Both the position numbers and the translations under genes were made by a program. The notes under the pieces are model-generated. The model was not told the origin of the DNA. It made no database searches and saw only the letters and a list, made by a program, of their open reading frames with translations. Shown piece by piece: positions 26,728-34,232 of a stretch of DNA of 64,000 nt. The DNA lies in the NCBI RefSeq assembly GCF_051903925.1, contig NZ_CP173678.1, positions 806,001-870,000 on the forward strand, written 5' to 3'. Position 1 is the stretch's first letter; each line of letters starts with the position of its first letter. This stretch comes from G051903925 sp051903925. GTDB lineage: Bacteria > Pseudomonadota > Alphaproteobacteria > Zavarziniales > Zavarziniaceae.

Positions 26728-27960
26728 CTACAGCCCCAGCGCGCCCTTGGCCATGATGTTGCGCTGGATCTCGTTCGAGCCGGCATAGATCGAGCCGGCC
26801 CGGTCGTTGAAGTACTTGGCCGTCACCGGCCAGGAATAGCGCGGGCCGGCCGGATCGCCGTTGGCGGCGATGCGCGGTGCGTCTGGCACCGGTCCGCCGG
26901 GCCGCGTCGCATGCGGCTGCCAGGGCTGGGCATAGAAGCCGACCGCCTCCAGCGCCAACTCGGTCAGGCGCTGCGACAGCTCCGTCCCCCGCGTCTTGAA
27001 CATCGAGCCTTCGAGGCCCGGCGCGTCCCCGCGCGAGGCTGCCGCCATGTAGCGCAGCTCGGTAAAGGCCAGCGCCTCGATCTCGACGGCGGCATGGTCC
27101 AGGGCCGCGGCAAAGGCCGGATCATCGGCCAGGCGCGCCCCGCCCGCCTGCTCCTCCCGCGCCATGCGGCGGACCTTGTCCAGCCGCACGCCGAGGCCGG
27201 GGCCATAGGCATGGCCGCCGCGCTCGAACGACAGCAGGTACTTGGCGACCGTCCAGCCCTGGCCGATGCGTCCCACCACGTTCGCCTTGGGCACGCGCAC
27301 GTCGGTGAACCAGACATGGTTCTGGATGTGCTCGCCCGACGTCATGATGATCGGCGTCACCTCCACCCCCGGCGTGTTCATGTCGATGAGCACGAAGGTG
27401 ATGCCCCGCTGGGGGATATCCTCCCGCGACGTGCGCACCAGGCAGAAGATGCGGTTGGCCAGGTTGGCATGCGTGGTCCACAGCTTGTGGCCATTGCAGA
27501 TGAAGGCATCGCCGTCATCGACCGCCGACATCTGGAGCGAGGCGAGGTCGGAGCCGGAATTGGGCTCGGAGTAGCCCTGGCACCAGAAATCCTCGCCGCT
27601 CAGGATGCGGGGCAGGTAGAACGCCTTCTGCTCCGCCGTGCCGTGCCCGATCAGCACCGGGCCGCACATGCCCAGGCCCATGGGCGACAGGGCGGGCGCG
27701 CCGGCCGCCGAAAGCTCGGACGAGAAGATGTAGTGCTGGGCCGGGGACCAGTCGCAGCCGCCATGCTCGACCGGCCAGGACGGCACGGCCCAGCCTTGGC
27801 GCACCAGCTTGCGCTGCCAGGTCATCATCGTCTCGCGGTCGCCATAGACGCTGGTCATCAGCGCCGACGTCGCGCGCAGGTCGTCCGTCAGTTCACGGTC
27901 CAGAAAGCGCCGGACCTCGTCGCGGAACGCCTCATCCTTGGCGCTGAAGCCGATATGCAT
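26728..27960 (-). CDS. acyl-CoA dehydrogenase, paralogue A
   Basis: FAD acyl-CoA dehydrogenase of the FadE-like branch with about 410 residues. It starts MHIGFSAKDEAFRDEVRRFL; the middle domain carries GYSEPNSGSDLASLQMSA and CNGHKLWTTHANLANRIFCL; the C-terminus ends with SIYAGSNEIQRNIMAKGALGL. The same layout and motifs occur in the gene at 28147-29337, so the two are paralogues and may form a heteromer, as FadE pairs do in sterol and side-chain degradation. ATG 27960 follows GGGAGAGA. It is separated from its paralogue by an inverted pair of palindromic repeats. Substrate not determinable. Confidence 0.88.
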   Translation of the reverse strand: MHIGFSAKDEAFRDEVRRFLDRELTDDLRATSALMTSVYGDRETMMTWQRKLVRQGWAVPSWPVEHGGCDWSPAQHYIFSSELSAAGAPALSPMGLGMCGPVLIGHGTAEQKAFYLPRILSGEDFWCQGYSEPNSGSDLASLQMSAVDDGDAFICNGHKLWTTHANLANRIFCLVRTSREDIPQRGITFVLIDMNTPGVEVTPIIMTSGEHIQNHVWFTDVRVPKANVVGRIGQGWTVAKYLLSFERGGHAYGPGLGVRLDKVRRMAREEQAGGARLADDPAFAAALDHAAVEIEALAFTELRYMAAASRGDAPGLEGSMFKTRGTELSQRLTELALEAVGFYAQPWQPHATRPGGPVPDAPRIAANGDPAGPRYSWPVTAKYFNDRAGSIYAGSNEIQRNIMAKGALGL

Positions 27961-28013
27961 GTCTCTCTCCCGTGTGGGGCGCAAAGGGCTGAGAACGTGT
28001 GGAGCGTCACGCC

Positions 28014-28126
28014 AGCATCCTTCGAGACGCGCGTTCCGCGCTCCTCAGGATGACGACTGTTGAGAAAGGGCCTTCAATTTCCCAACGGCGTCATGCTGAG
28101 GAGGCCGAAGGCCGTCTCGAAGCATC
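28014..28126. repeat. inverted pair of interspersed palindromic repeats
   Basis: Unit 1 (28014-28053) begins CATCCTTCGAGACGCGCG and ends CTCCTCAGGATGACG. Unit 2 (28089-28126) is the same element in opposite orientation (CGTCATGCTGAGGAGG to CGTCTCGAAGCATC). The reverse complement of unit 2 matches unit 1 at both ends, with a changed centre (GCGTTCCGC against GCCTTCGGC). Each unit folds on itself and the two can pair with each other. This TTCGAGACG...CTCCTCAG type of intergenic palindrome is widespread in alphaproteobacterial genomes; I see no other copy in this window. Confidence 0.75.
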
Positions 28127-28146
28127 GGTCGCGACGGCAACGCCGC

Positions 28147-29337
28147 TCAGCTCAGGCCCAGGACCTTCTTGGCGATGATGTTGTGCTGGATCTCGTTGGT
28201 GCCGCCGTAGATCGACTCGGCGCGCGCGCCGTAGTAGCGGGCATGTCGCTTCGCCCACGAGGTCAGTGCCTCGTTCGAGCCGGCGGGCGGCTGGGCGACG
28301 CTGGAATGAGCGTGCCAGGGAACGCCGGGCGTGCCGATGAAGGCCAGCGCGTTCTCGCTGATGTCCTGTTCCAGTTCGGTCGCCGCGATCTTGATGATCG
28401 AGGCCTGATCGCCGGCCGAACCCTCGCTCTCGGCCCCCGCCAGGCTGCGCAGCACGGTCATCTCAAGACAGTCCAGCCGCACCTCAAGCTCGGCCAGGCG
28501 GGCGGCCAGGCTGGCGCGCGCGGCGGGGTCCTCCACCTGCGCCAGCCAATCGCGCTGGGCCTGGAGGTAGCGGCGCTTGCCCGCGACATGGGCATAGGAC
28601 GTACGCTCGTGCCCCAGCAGGAAATTGGCATAGGTCCAGCCCTTGCCCTCCTCCCCGATGCGGTTGGCGACAGGCACGACGACGTCCTGGAACGTCACGC
28701 GGTTCAGGCTGTGCTTGCCGTCGATCGTGATGATCGGATGAACCTCGATCCCCGGGGTCTTCATGTCGATCAGCAGGAAGGTGATGCCCAATTGCTTCTT
28801 CGCCTCTTTCGAGGTGCGGACCAGGCAGAAGATCCAGTCGGCATGCTGCGCCTGGCTGGTCCAGATCTTGGTACCGTTCAGCAGGTAGGTGTCACCCTGG
28901 CGTTCCGCCTTGAACTGGAGGGAGGCAAGGTCTGAGCCGGATTCGGGTTCCGAATACCCCTGCGCCCAGAACACGGTCGAATTCAGGATGCCAGGAAGGT
29001 GCCGGGCCTTCTGCTCCTCGGTCCCGAACGTGTAGATCACGGGCCCGACATAGATCAGTCCCATGGGCACGACGTTGAGCGCGCCGGCCCGCTCCAGTTC
29101 CTCGTCGAAGATGTACTTCTGGGTCAGGTCCCAGCCGGGCCCGCCGCATTCGCGCGGCCAGTTGACCGCTAGCCAGCCCTTCTTCGACAGGGCCTGTTCC
29201 GAGGTCTGGTGGTCCTGCTTCGTCGGCTGACGCCCACTGGCCAGCACCTCGACCACGCGGGCCGGATATTCGGTCGCGAAGAAGGCGCGCACTTCCCTGC
29301 GGAAGGCCTCGTGATGCGGCTCGAACCCGATGCGCAT
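28147..29337 (-). CDS. acyl-CoA dehydrogenase, paralogue B
   Basis: Second FadE-like acyl-CoA dehydrogenase, 396 residues. MRIGFEPHHEAFRREVRAFF, GYSEPESGSDLASLQFKAER, LNGTKIWTSQAQHADWIFCL and the C-terminal SIYGGTNEIQHNIIAKKVLGL mirror paralogue A (GYSEPNSGSDLASL; SIYAGSNEIQRNIMAK). ATG 29337 is chosen because homology begins there. It is upstream of paralogue A on the same strand and downstream of the MBL-fold gene, so all three are probably co-transcribed. Obligate hetero-oligomers of two FadE chains are known in steroid catabolism; the tandem pair invites that reading, but no steroid genes are visible here. Confidence 0.88.
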   Translation of the reverse strand: MRIGFEPHHEAFRREVRAFFATEYPARVVEVLASGRQPTKQDHQTSEQALSKKGWLAVNWPRECGGPGWDLTQKYIFDEELERAGALNVVPMGLIYVGPVIYTFGTEEQKARHLPGILNSTVFWAQGYSEPESGSDLASLQFKAERQGDTYLLNGTKIWTSQAQHADWIFCLVRTSKEAKKQLGITFLLIDMKTPGIEVHPIITIDGKHSLNRVTFQDVVVPVANRIGEEGKGWTYANFLLGHERTSYAHVAGKRRYLQAQRDWLAQVEDPAARASLAARLAELEVRLDCLEMTVLRSLAGAESEGSAGDQASIIKIAATELEQDISENALAFIGTPGVPWHAHSSVAQPPAGSNEALTSWAKRHARYYGARAESIYGGTNEIQHNIIAKKVLGLS

Positions 29338-29406
29338 GGGCGACCGTCCCCTCAAATCCTGCTCTAATGGCTCAGCGATTAGCCGACTTCGCATACGCTG
29401 CCAAGG

Positions 29407-30261
29407 TCAAACCTTGAGGCGGTAGGCATCTCCATCGCGCACGATGTGTCCCGCGGTCGGGGTCGCGAAGTGCGTGCCGATGACCAGGGTCGGCGTCTCG
29501 GCCAGCTGTCCGAACATGGCGTGCCGGGTCGCCGTCGACTGGGTCTGGTCGCTGTCGACGATGGCCGCCCAGTCCGGCCTGGCCAGCTGGCAGGGGTGGT
29601 GGATGAAATCGCCCGTGATCAGGGCTGCCTCACCCTGCGATTCGATGGCGATCGAGACATGGCCCGGCGTATGGCCCAGGGTCGGCACCAGGCGCACGCC
29701 CGCGCATACGACGTGGTCCGTCTCGACCAGGTCGACCAGGCCCGCCTCGAACACCGGCTGCACCGAATCGGCAAAGACCGTGACCTGGTCGGCCTGCGCG
29801 GTCTGGCCGCGCCAGTGCTCGAATTCGACGCGGCCCAGCAGGTAGCGCGCCTTGGGAAAAGTGGGCACCCATCGGCCATCGACCAGCATCGTGTTCCAGC
29901 CGACATGGTCGACATGGAGGTGCGTGCACAGCACGGTGTCGATCGTGTCGGGGGCAAAGCCCGCCGCCGCGAGATCGCGCAGGAATGGCCCCTGCATATG
30001 GTCCCAGGCCGGGATGTGCGGCCGATCCTTGTCGTTGCCGATGCAGGTATCGACGATGATGCGGCGGTCGCCGGCCTCGATCACCAGGGCATGGACGCTG
30101 GCCTTCAGCCGGCCCTTCTCGTCCATGAAGTGGGGATACATCCACTGATAGGGCTGCACCGCCTCGCGCGTGGCCTGGGGCAGGACGAAGCCAAGGCCCC
30201 CTGTCACCTCCAGTTCCAGGATCCTGGTGATGCGGATGTCACCGACCTGCCATGTGGTCAT
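29407..30261 (-). CDS. MBL-fold metallo-hydrolase
   Basis: Metallo-beta-lactamase-fold hydrolase of 284 residues with the metal-binding HLHVDH (114-119), a downstream histidine in TLGHTPGHVSI, the bridging aspartate in ALITGDFIHHP and the final histidine in VIGTHFATP. No signal peptide is present, so it is cytoplasmic. The set fits the AHL-lactonase/quinolone-lactonase and general esterase branch; it lacks features specific for glyoxalase II or RNases. Its place before two acyl-CoA dehydrogenase genes suggests hydrolysis of a lactone or thioester in the same catabolic route, which is inference. Confidence 0.85.
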   Translation of the reverse strand: MTTWQVGDIRITRILELEVTGGLGFVLPQATREAVQPYQWMYPHFMDEKGRLKASVHALVIEAGDRRIIVDTCIGNDKDRPHIPAWDHMQGPFLRDLAAAGFAPDTIDTVLCTHLHVDHVGWNTMLVDGRWVPTFPKARYLLGRVEFEHWRGQTAQADQVTVFADSVQPVFEAGLVDLVETDHVVCAGVRLVPTLGHTPGHVSIAIESQGEAALITGDFIHHPCQLARPDWAAIVDSDQTQSTATRHAMFGQLAETPTLVIGTHFATPTAGHIVRDGDAYRLKV

Positions 30262-30308
30262 GCGCGCCGTCCTCCCATTGGCCCTCTGCGGGGCTCTGCC
30301 GGGCCAGA

Positions 30309-31505
30309 CTAGCGGGTTGCGCGCTCCGCCGCGATCCGCTCGATGGCCTGGCGCATCGCGGCGCCACGGGTCGCCCAGTCGAACGCGGCCGTCGCCTCCA
30401 CGTACGCGGCGTCCTGCATGGCGTTGAGGCGCGGCAGATCGTCGATCGCGGCGATGCAGGCCTGCGCCAGGGCGGGCAGGTCGGGCGCCACCACGACGTG
30501 GGCGCGCACGGCCTCCGGCACGCCGTTCAGCGAATTGGCCATGGCCGCCACAGGCACGCGCCGGAACAGGTAGTCCAGCGTCTTCAGCTTGAACCCCCCG
30601 CCGGACGGTTCGGCGATCAGGCCCAGTCGCGCGCTCTCGAACCAGGGGCCCGGATCCTCGACGAAGCCATGGAAGTGCATGTTGGGATGACGCGCCCCAA
30701 GCTCGGCCACCAGGTCGTCCGGCACGCCACCCACCACGTCGATATCGATGCCCGCCGCGGCAAAGGGCGGGGCGCAGGCGGCGGCGATGTCGCGCAGGTT
30801 CATCTGCTTGGCCAGCCAGTGGAACGAGCCGAACAGCAGCACGCGGCGCGGCGTCTGGGCCGTGATGGTTCGGGCGGGGATCCGATCGCCGTCATAGCCA
30901 GGCGTCGTGACCAGGGTGCGGCGGGCGCCATCGGCCGTGAAGCGCTCGGCATCCAGTTGCTGGATCGCGATCACCAGGTCCACGTCCCGCACCAGGGCCT
31001 TCTCGTAGCGCAGGGTGCGCCGCCAATTCAGCCACAGCGCCGCCCGCCTGGCCGGATCGCCGCGGAAGTTGCGCACCATGGACGAGGTGACGGAGACGGC
31101 GTGGTCATGCGCGATGAACCCGACGACGGGGCGCCGCGGCCCCGCCGGGATCAGGTGGCGGGCCCAGCCCATGCCGTATTCATCCAGGATGACCGCGTCC
31201 CAGGACCTTGCCGCCAGCAGGGCTGCGATGCCCTGGCGATGCGCGGTCGTGGCAAAGCGCCCCGCCACCAGCGGCCCGCGGCTCAGCGCCATGGCGGCCA
31301 GGGTGCCGCGATGGCGCCCCTTGATGCGGTGAAAGACCAGGTTCGCCGGTCCCCAGGGCGCCGCCGGTCCGCCCTGGTCGGCAAGGCCCGTGAACGTCAC
31401 CGCGACACCCGCCCCGGCCAGCGCCGCGGCCAGCTTGGCGCTGAACACCCGGTCTCCCGAGTCGAGCGGGAAAGGGTAGATGCGCGAAAGCCAGAGGCAA
31501 TCCAA
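30309..31505 (-). CDS. glycosyltransferase (GT-B, GT4-like)
   Basis: GT-B glycosyltransferase of 398 residues related to exopolysaccharide enzymes. The N-lobe begins LWLSRIYPFPLDSGDRVFSA, with FIAHDHAVSVTSSMV in the middle; the C-lobe has VLLFGSFHWLAKQMNLRDIA, HFHGFVEDPGPWFESARLGL and the nucleotide-binding GGGFKLKTLDYLFRRVPV, in which acidic residues are less conserved than in classical GT4. No membrane helix is seen. It lies downstream of the BY-kinase-like ATPase and near a Wza-type export protein, so it probably builds a surface polysaccharide. Confidence 0.85.
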   Translation of the reverse strand: MDCLWLSRIYPFPLDSGDRVFSAKLAAALAGAGVAVTFTGLADQGGPAAPWGPANLVFHRIKGRHRGTLAAMALSRGPLVAGRFATTAHRQGIAALLAARSWDAVILDEYGMGWARHLIPAGPRRPVVGFIAHDHAVSVTSSMVRNFRGDPARRAALWLNWRRTLRYEKALVRDVDLVIAIQQLDAERFTADGARRTLVTTPGYDGDRIPARTITAQTPRRVLLFGSFHWLAKQMNLRDIAAACAPPFAAAGIDIDVVGGVPDDLVAELGARHPNMHFHGFVEDPGPWFESARLGLIAEPSGGGFKLKTLDYLFRRVPVAAMANSLNGVPEAVRAHVVVAPDLPALAQACIAAIDDLPRLNAMQDAAYVEATAAFDWATRGAAMRQAIERIAAERATR

Positions 31506-31528
31506 GCAGCAGGTCCTTCTTCGGCGTC

Positions 31529-32233
31529 CTAGACGATGCGGTCGAGCAGGGGCGGCAGGGGGGTCGCCCGCTTGTTCAGGATGACACCCAGGATCGGGGC
31601 ATGGGCGCGCAGCAGCGCGTCGCGCGTGCGCCGGGCCTGGGCGGCGGTCGTCTCCTCGGTCGCGACCAGGACGACCTGGGCGCCCAATGCATGCGGCAGG
31701 GTGGCCATGGCGGGCGACTCCTCGATCCCTGCGCTGTCGATCACGATCAGGCGGAATGCCTCCTGCAGCATCGTCCAGACCACGCCGAAATCGGCCCGCC
31801 CGACAAGGCGGAAGGGTTGCGGCCCCAGCACGGCGAGGGCGGGCCCGGCGGCGGCGCCCGGGGCCTCCGCGATGGCGTCACGCCAGCCGGTGCCGAGTTC
31901 GACCACCTGCGCCAGGTCCGGCGGCGCCGAGCGTCCCAGGCGGTGCGCCAAGGCGGGGTTCTGGGCGTTGGCTTCGACCAGGAGGACGGGGCCCAGGCCC
32001 GCCTCCAGTGCGACGTCGGCCAGGGCAAGGCCCACGGTTGTCCCCCCTGCCCCCCTATGGCAGCCTAGGACCTGGATGGCTTGGCAGGCCTTTCGTCCGC
32101 GGCCCTGCTCGATCTGGGCCAGGACGTTGAGCAGGCCCGTCCGCAGGGGGTTGTCGCGAGGGGGATCGCCAGTGCCGTCCATTACCAGCGTCGCATCCCT
32201 GCATCTGCCTGCCGCATCATGCCCACCCGACAT
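31529..32233 (-). CDS. degenerate BY-kinase/MinD-like P-loop protein
   Basis: A 234-residue deviant-Walker P-loop protein resembling the cytoplasmic domain of bacterial tyrosine kinases (CpsD/Wzc C-domain) that control polysaccharide export. The region normally reading GxGKT is GCHRGAGGTTVGLALAD here, so the invariant lysine is replaced by glycine; the Walker A' aspartate is also unclear (LLVEANAQNPAL), while LIVIDSAGIEESPAM keeps a Walker B-like aspartate. No tyrosine-rich tail is present. It may bind nucleotide weakly or act as a scaffold. Start is uncertain: ATG 32233 or ATG 32182. It is divergent from the Wza-like gene and 23 bases upstream of the glycosyltransferase. Confidence 0.7.
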   Translation of the reverse strand: MSGGHDAAGRCRDATLVMDGTGDPPRDNPLRTGLLNVLAQIEQGRGRKACQAIQVLGCHRGAGGTTVGLALADVALEAGLGPVLLVEANAQNPALAHRLGRSAPPDLAQVVELGTGWRDAIAEAPGAAAGPALAVLGPQPFRLVGRADFGVVWTMLQEAFRLIVIDSAGIEESPAMATLPHALGAQVVLVATEETTAAQARRTRDALLRAHAPILGVILNKRATPLPPLLDRIV

Positions 32234-32301
32234 CCGCTGAAGTTCATTCCATCCCCACGCACCCGCCCCGCGGATGCGCCCCACGCCTGCCGATCGGAAC
32301 C

Positions 32302-33066
32302 ATGACCCAGAACCCGCGTCAACCGGCCCTGCCCCCCTTTTCTGCGATGCGCCTGGGCCAATGGCTGGTCTGCCTGGTCGGACTGCTGCTGCTGGCGGCC
32401 TGTGGCAATGTCGTGCGCAATCCCACCCCGGTTGCGACCGCGACGAGCGAGGCCCGCGCCCGGCTGACCGAACCCTATCGGATCCAGGCCGGCGACGTCA
32501 TCGACGTCACCTTCTTCTACACCCCCGAATACAATCTCAGCGACGTGCTGGTCCGGCCCGACGGCGGCGTATTCCTGCCGGCGATCGGCGAGGTGGCGCT
32601 GGCCGGCCTGACCGCAACCGAAGCCTCGCAGGAGGTCGACCGCCGCTATCTCACCATCCTGCGGCAGCCGGGCTCCGCCGTCATGATCAAGAGCATTGCC
32701 GGCAGCGTCGCCTATGTGACGGGAGAGGTGCGGGCCGCCGGCGCGCACAAGCTGGATGGGCCGACCACGGTGCTGGGCCTGATCGCCTCCTCGGGCGGGG
32801 CGGCGGACACGGCCCGGATGGACGAGGTCGTGGTGATCCGCACCACCGGCCCCACCCGGCGCGCGGTGATCCCGGTCAACCTGGCCCAGGCCATTGCCGG
32901 CATCGACACCGACCAGGACCTGCGCGTGATGCCAGGCGACATCGTCATCGTGCCGCGCAGCCAGATTGCCGACATCAACCTGGCCATCGACCAGTACGTT
33001 AAGCGCGTGCTGCCGCTCGATAGCAACATGTCGTTCCAGTACGACTTCACGCCCTCCAATTTCTGA
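32302..33066 (+). CDS. polysaccharide export lipoprotein (Wza-like)
   Basis: Outer-membrane or periplasmic polysaccharide export protein, 254 residues. A lipoprotein signal (WLVCLVGLLLLAAC) puts the lipidated cysteine at C34. A Poly_export domain follows (YRIQAGDVIDVTFFYTPEYN, LVRPDGGVFLPAIGEVALAG), then one SLBB-like domain (VAYVTGEVRAAGAHKLDGPT) and VMPGDIVIVPRSQI. The C-terminal amphipathic stretch ends in Phe (YDFTPSNF). It is shorter than E. coli Wza (379 residues), like many alphaproteobacterial GumB/ExoF types. The matching Wzc chain-length protein is not in the window; the degenerate BY-kinase-like gene is divergent. Confidence 0.88.
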   Translation: MTQNPRQPALPPFSAMRLGQWLVCLVGLLLLAACGNVVRNPTPVATATSEARARLTEPYRIQAGDVIDVTFFYTPEYNLSDVLVRPDGGVFLPAIGEVALAGLTATEASQEVDRRYLTILRQPGSAVMIKSIAGSVAYVTGEVRAAGAHKLDGPTTVLGLIASSGGAADTARMDEVVVIRTTGPTRRAVIPVNLAQAIAGIDTDQDLRVMPGDIVIVPRSQIADINLAIDQYVKRVLPLDSNMSFQYDFTPSNF

Positions 33067-33119
33067 AGGGGGCGACGGGCCCATCGATCGCGGATCGGGC
33101 GATCGTGGAGGGGTCGATC

Positions 33120-33149
33120 GTGCACCGCGGCACGGGCGCTGCGGTGCAC
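33120..33149 (+). terminator. perfect nine-bp hairpin after the export gene
   Basis: GTGCACCGC (33120-33128) and GCGGTGCAC (33141-33149) flank a 12-base loop, 54 bases after the stop of the export lipoprotein. The bases before it hold several GATCG repeats. No T-run follows. Confidence 0.5.
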
Positions 33150-33309
33150 CAAATCCTGGCATATGACGCGGAATTGATGCACCCGAACGTTATCGACAAG
33201 TTTAATGGTGTTCGCTTTAATGTTTCATAAAGGCCGAGCGATCGACCCTGGTGTCTGACCAAGGTCCATGCCCACGCAGGCAGGACCGGATCGCGACAGG
33301 GGACCGGCG

Positions 33310-33456
33310 ATGGTGAAGGCGGATGCGATGGGGGATACGACGACCTTGGGACGGGGCAGCGCGGTGCCGGGCCGGCGCGCCATCCTGTTCAGTGCGCTGA
33401 TGACCAACGCGGCGATCTGGCTGCTGATCGTCAACGCGCTCGGCATCGTTCGCTGA
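33310..33456 (+). CDS. small membrane protein (48 aa)
   Basis: Short gene whose ATG is preceded by AGGGGAC. The 48-residue product has a charged, Gly/Thr-rich N-terminus (MVKADAMGDTTTLGRG), then a basic PGRRA and one hydrophobic helix (LFSALMTNAAIWLLIVNALG), ending IVR. A single-pass membrane peptide is likely. The preceding 33170-33240 stretch is AT-rich for this genome (GTTTAATGGTG, TTTAATGTTTCATAAAG) and could hold its promoter. The family is not recognised; an in-frame ATG at 33268 would lengthen it by 14 residues. Confidence 0.5.
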   Translation: MVKADAMGDTTTLGRGSAVPGRRAILFSALMTNAAIWLLIVNALGIVR

Positions 33457-33624
33457 CCCGCCGCGCGCGGGGGACCCGCGCCTGGTAACGACGGCCGCGC
33501 GATCCGCGCGCCATGGCAAATGGGTCGGCGCGGTCAGCCCTTGGCCGGGCCTGGGGCCGGGTCCGGGCTAGGGCGTACGGACCCCTGGCGGTGGCGCTAT
33601 GCCCCCGCCCTTATGCCAATGCCG

Positions 33625-33954
33625 TCAATGGGCGCGCTGGTGCCGGGCGCGATAACGCCCATCCTCGATCCCGGAAAAGATCTCCTCGACCATCGGATGA
33701 CTGACCGGGCCGTTCTCGTCGTCCGTGACCAGGTTCTGCTCCGAGACATAAGCCTCGTAGTGCCCTTGGGCGTTCTGCGCCAGCACGTGATAGTAGGGCT
33801 GATCCTTGGCCGGCCGCCGGTCCGCCGGGATTGACTGGTACCACTCCTCCGTATTCGAGAAGACCGGGTCGACATCGACCACGACGCCGCGAAACGGATA
33901 GATCCGATGCCGGACGATCTGACCGATCGGGAACTTGGCGATACGGTAGGTCAT
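33625..33954 (-). CDS. hspQ: heat shock protein HspQ
   Basis: HspQ/YccV-type protein of 109 residues. In E. coli it binds hemimethylated DNA and acts as a specificity adaptor for Lon. The full pattern is visible: FPIGQIVRHRIYPFRGVVVD, DVDPVFSNTEEWYQSIP, QPYYHVLAQN and YVSEQNLVTDDENGPVSHP. GAGGG lies seven bases before ATG 33954. It is monocistronic, divergent from serC across 278 bases that contain the serC promoter and leader. Confidence 0.93.
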   Translation of the reverse strand: MTYRIAKFPIGQIVRHRIYPFRGVVVDVDPVFSNTEEWYQSIPADRRPAKDQPYYHVLAQNAQGHYEAYVSEQNLVTDDENGPVSHPMVEEIFSGIEDGRYRARHQRAH

Positions 33955-34145
33955 ACGGCCCTCTTCATTCTTGCTGTTCGGCTGGCACGGCCCCTGAGCA
34001 TAGAGCGCGATTGCGGCGCAGCAAGATGGCGCCGCCGATCCGCGTGCCGCGCCGCGTTGACGCAGGGCCGCACGATGCTCCGGACGCCGGCCTGCGAACC
34101 CGCGCATCCCCGCGACCATTGCCGACCAATTCGACGCCCGGGCGA

Positions 34146-34173
34146 TTGACAGATGGCGGCGCGGCCCTATTCT
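34146..34173 (+). promoter_or_regulatory. sigma-70-type promoter of serC
   Basis: TTGACA (34146-34151), a 16-base spacer and TATTCT (34168-34173) give a perfect -35 and a four-of-six -10. Transcription would begin around 34180, directly before the two-hairpin serC leader. Confidence 0.55.
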
Positions 34174-34186
34174 CCGCCGCGGGCCA

Positions 34187-34225
34187 CATCCCCCCACCGG
34201 GATGCAGCTAATCTGGAAGGATTAG
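34187..34225 (+). ncRNA. serC leader RNA (two tandem hairpins)
   Basis: Hairpin 1 is CATCCC-CCCACC-GGGATG (34187-34204); three bases later hairpin 2 is CTAATC-TGGAAG-GATTAG (34208-34225), which encloses the ribosome-binding GGAAGGA seven bases before the serC ATG. Both stems are perfect. Two small hairpins immediately upstream of serC in an alphaproteobacterium match the described serC RNA motif, a candidate cis-regulator of unknown ligand. Sequestration of the Shine-Dalgarno in hairpin 2 suggests translational control. Confidence 0.7.
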
Positions 34226-34232
34226 TTACAAA

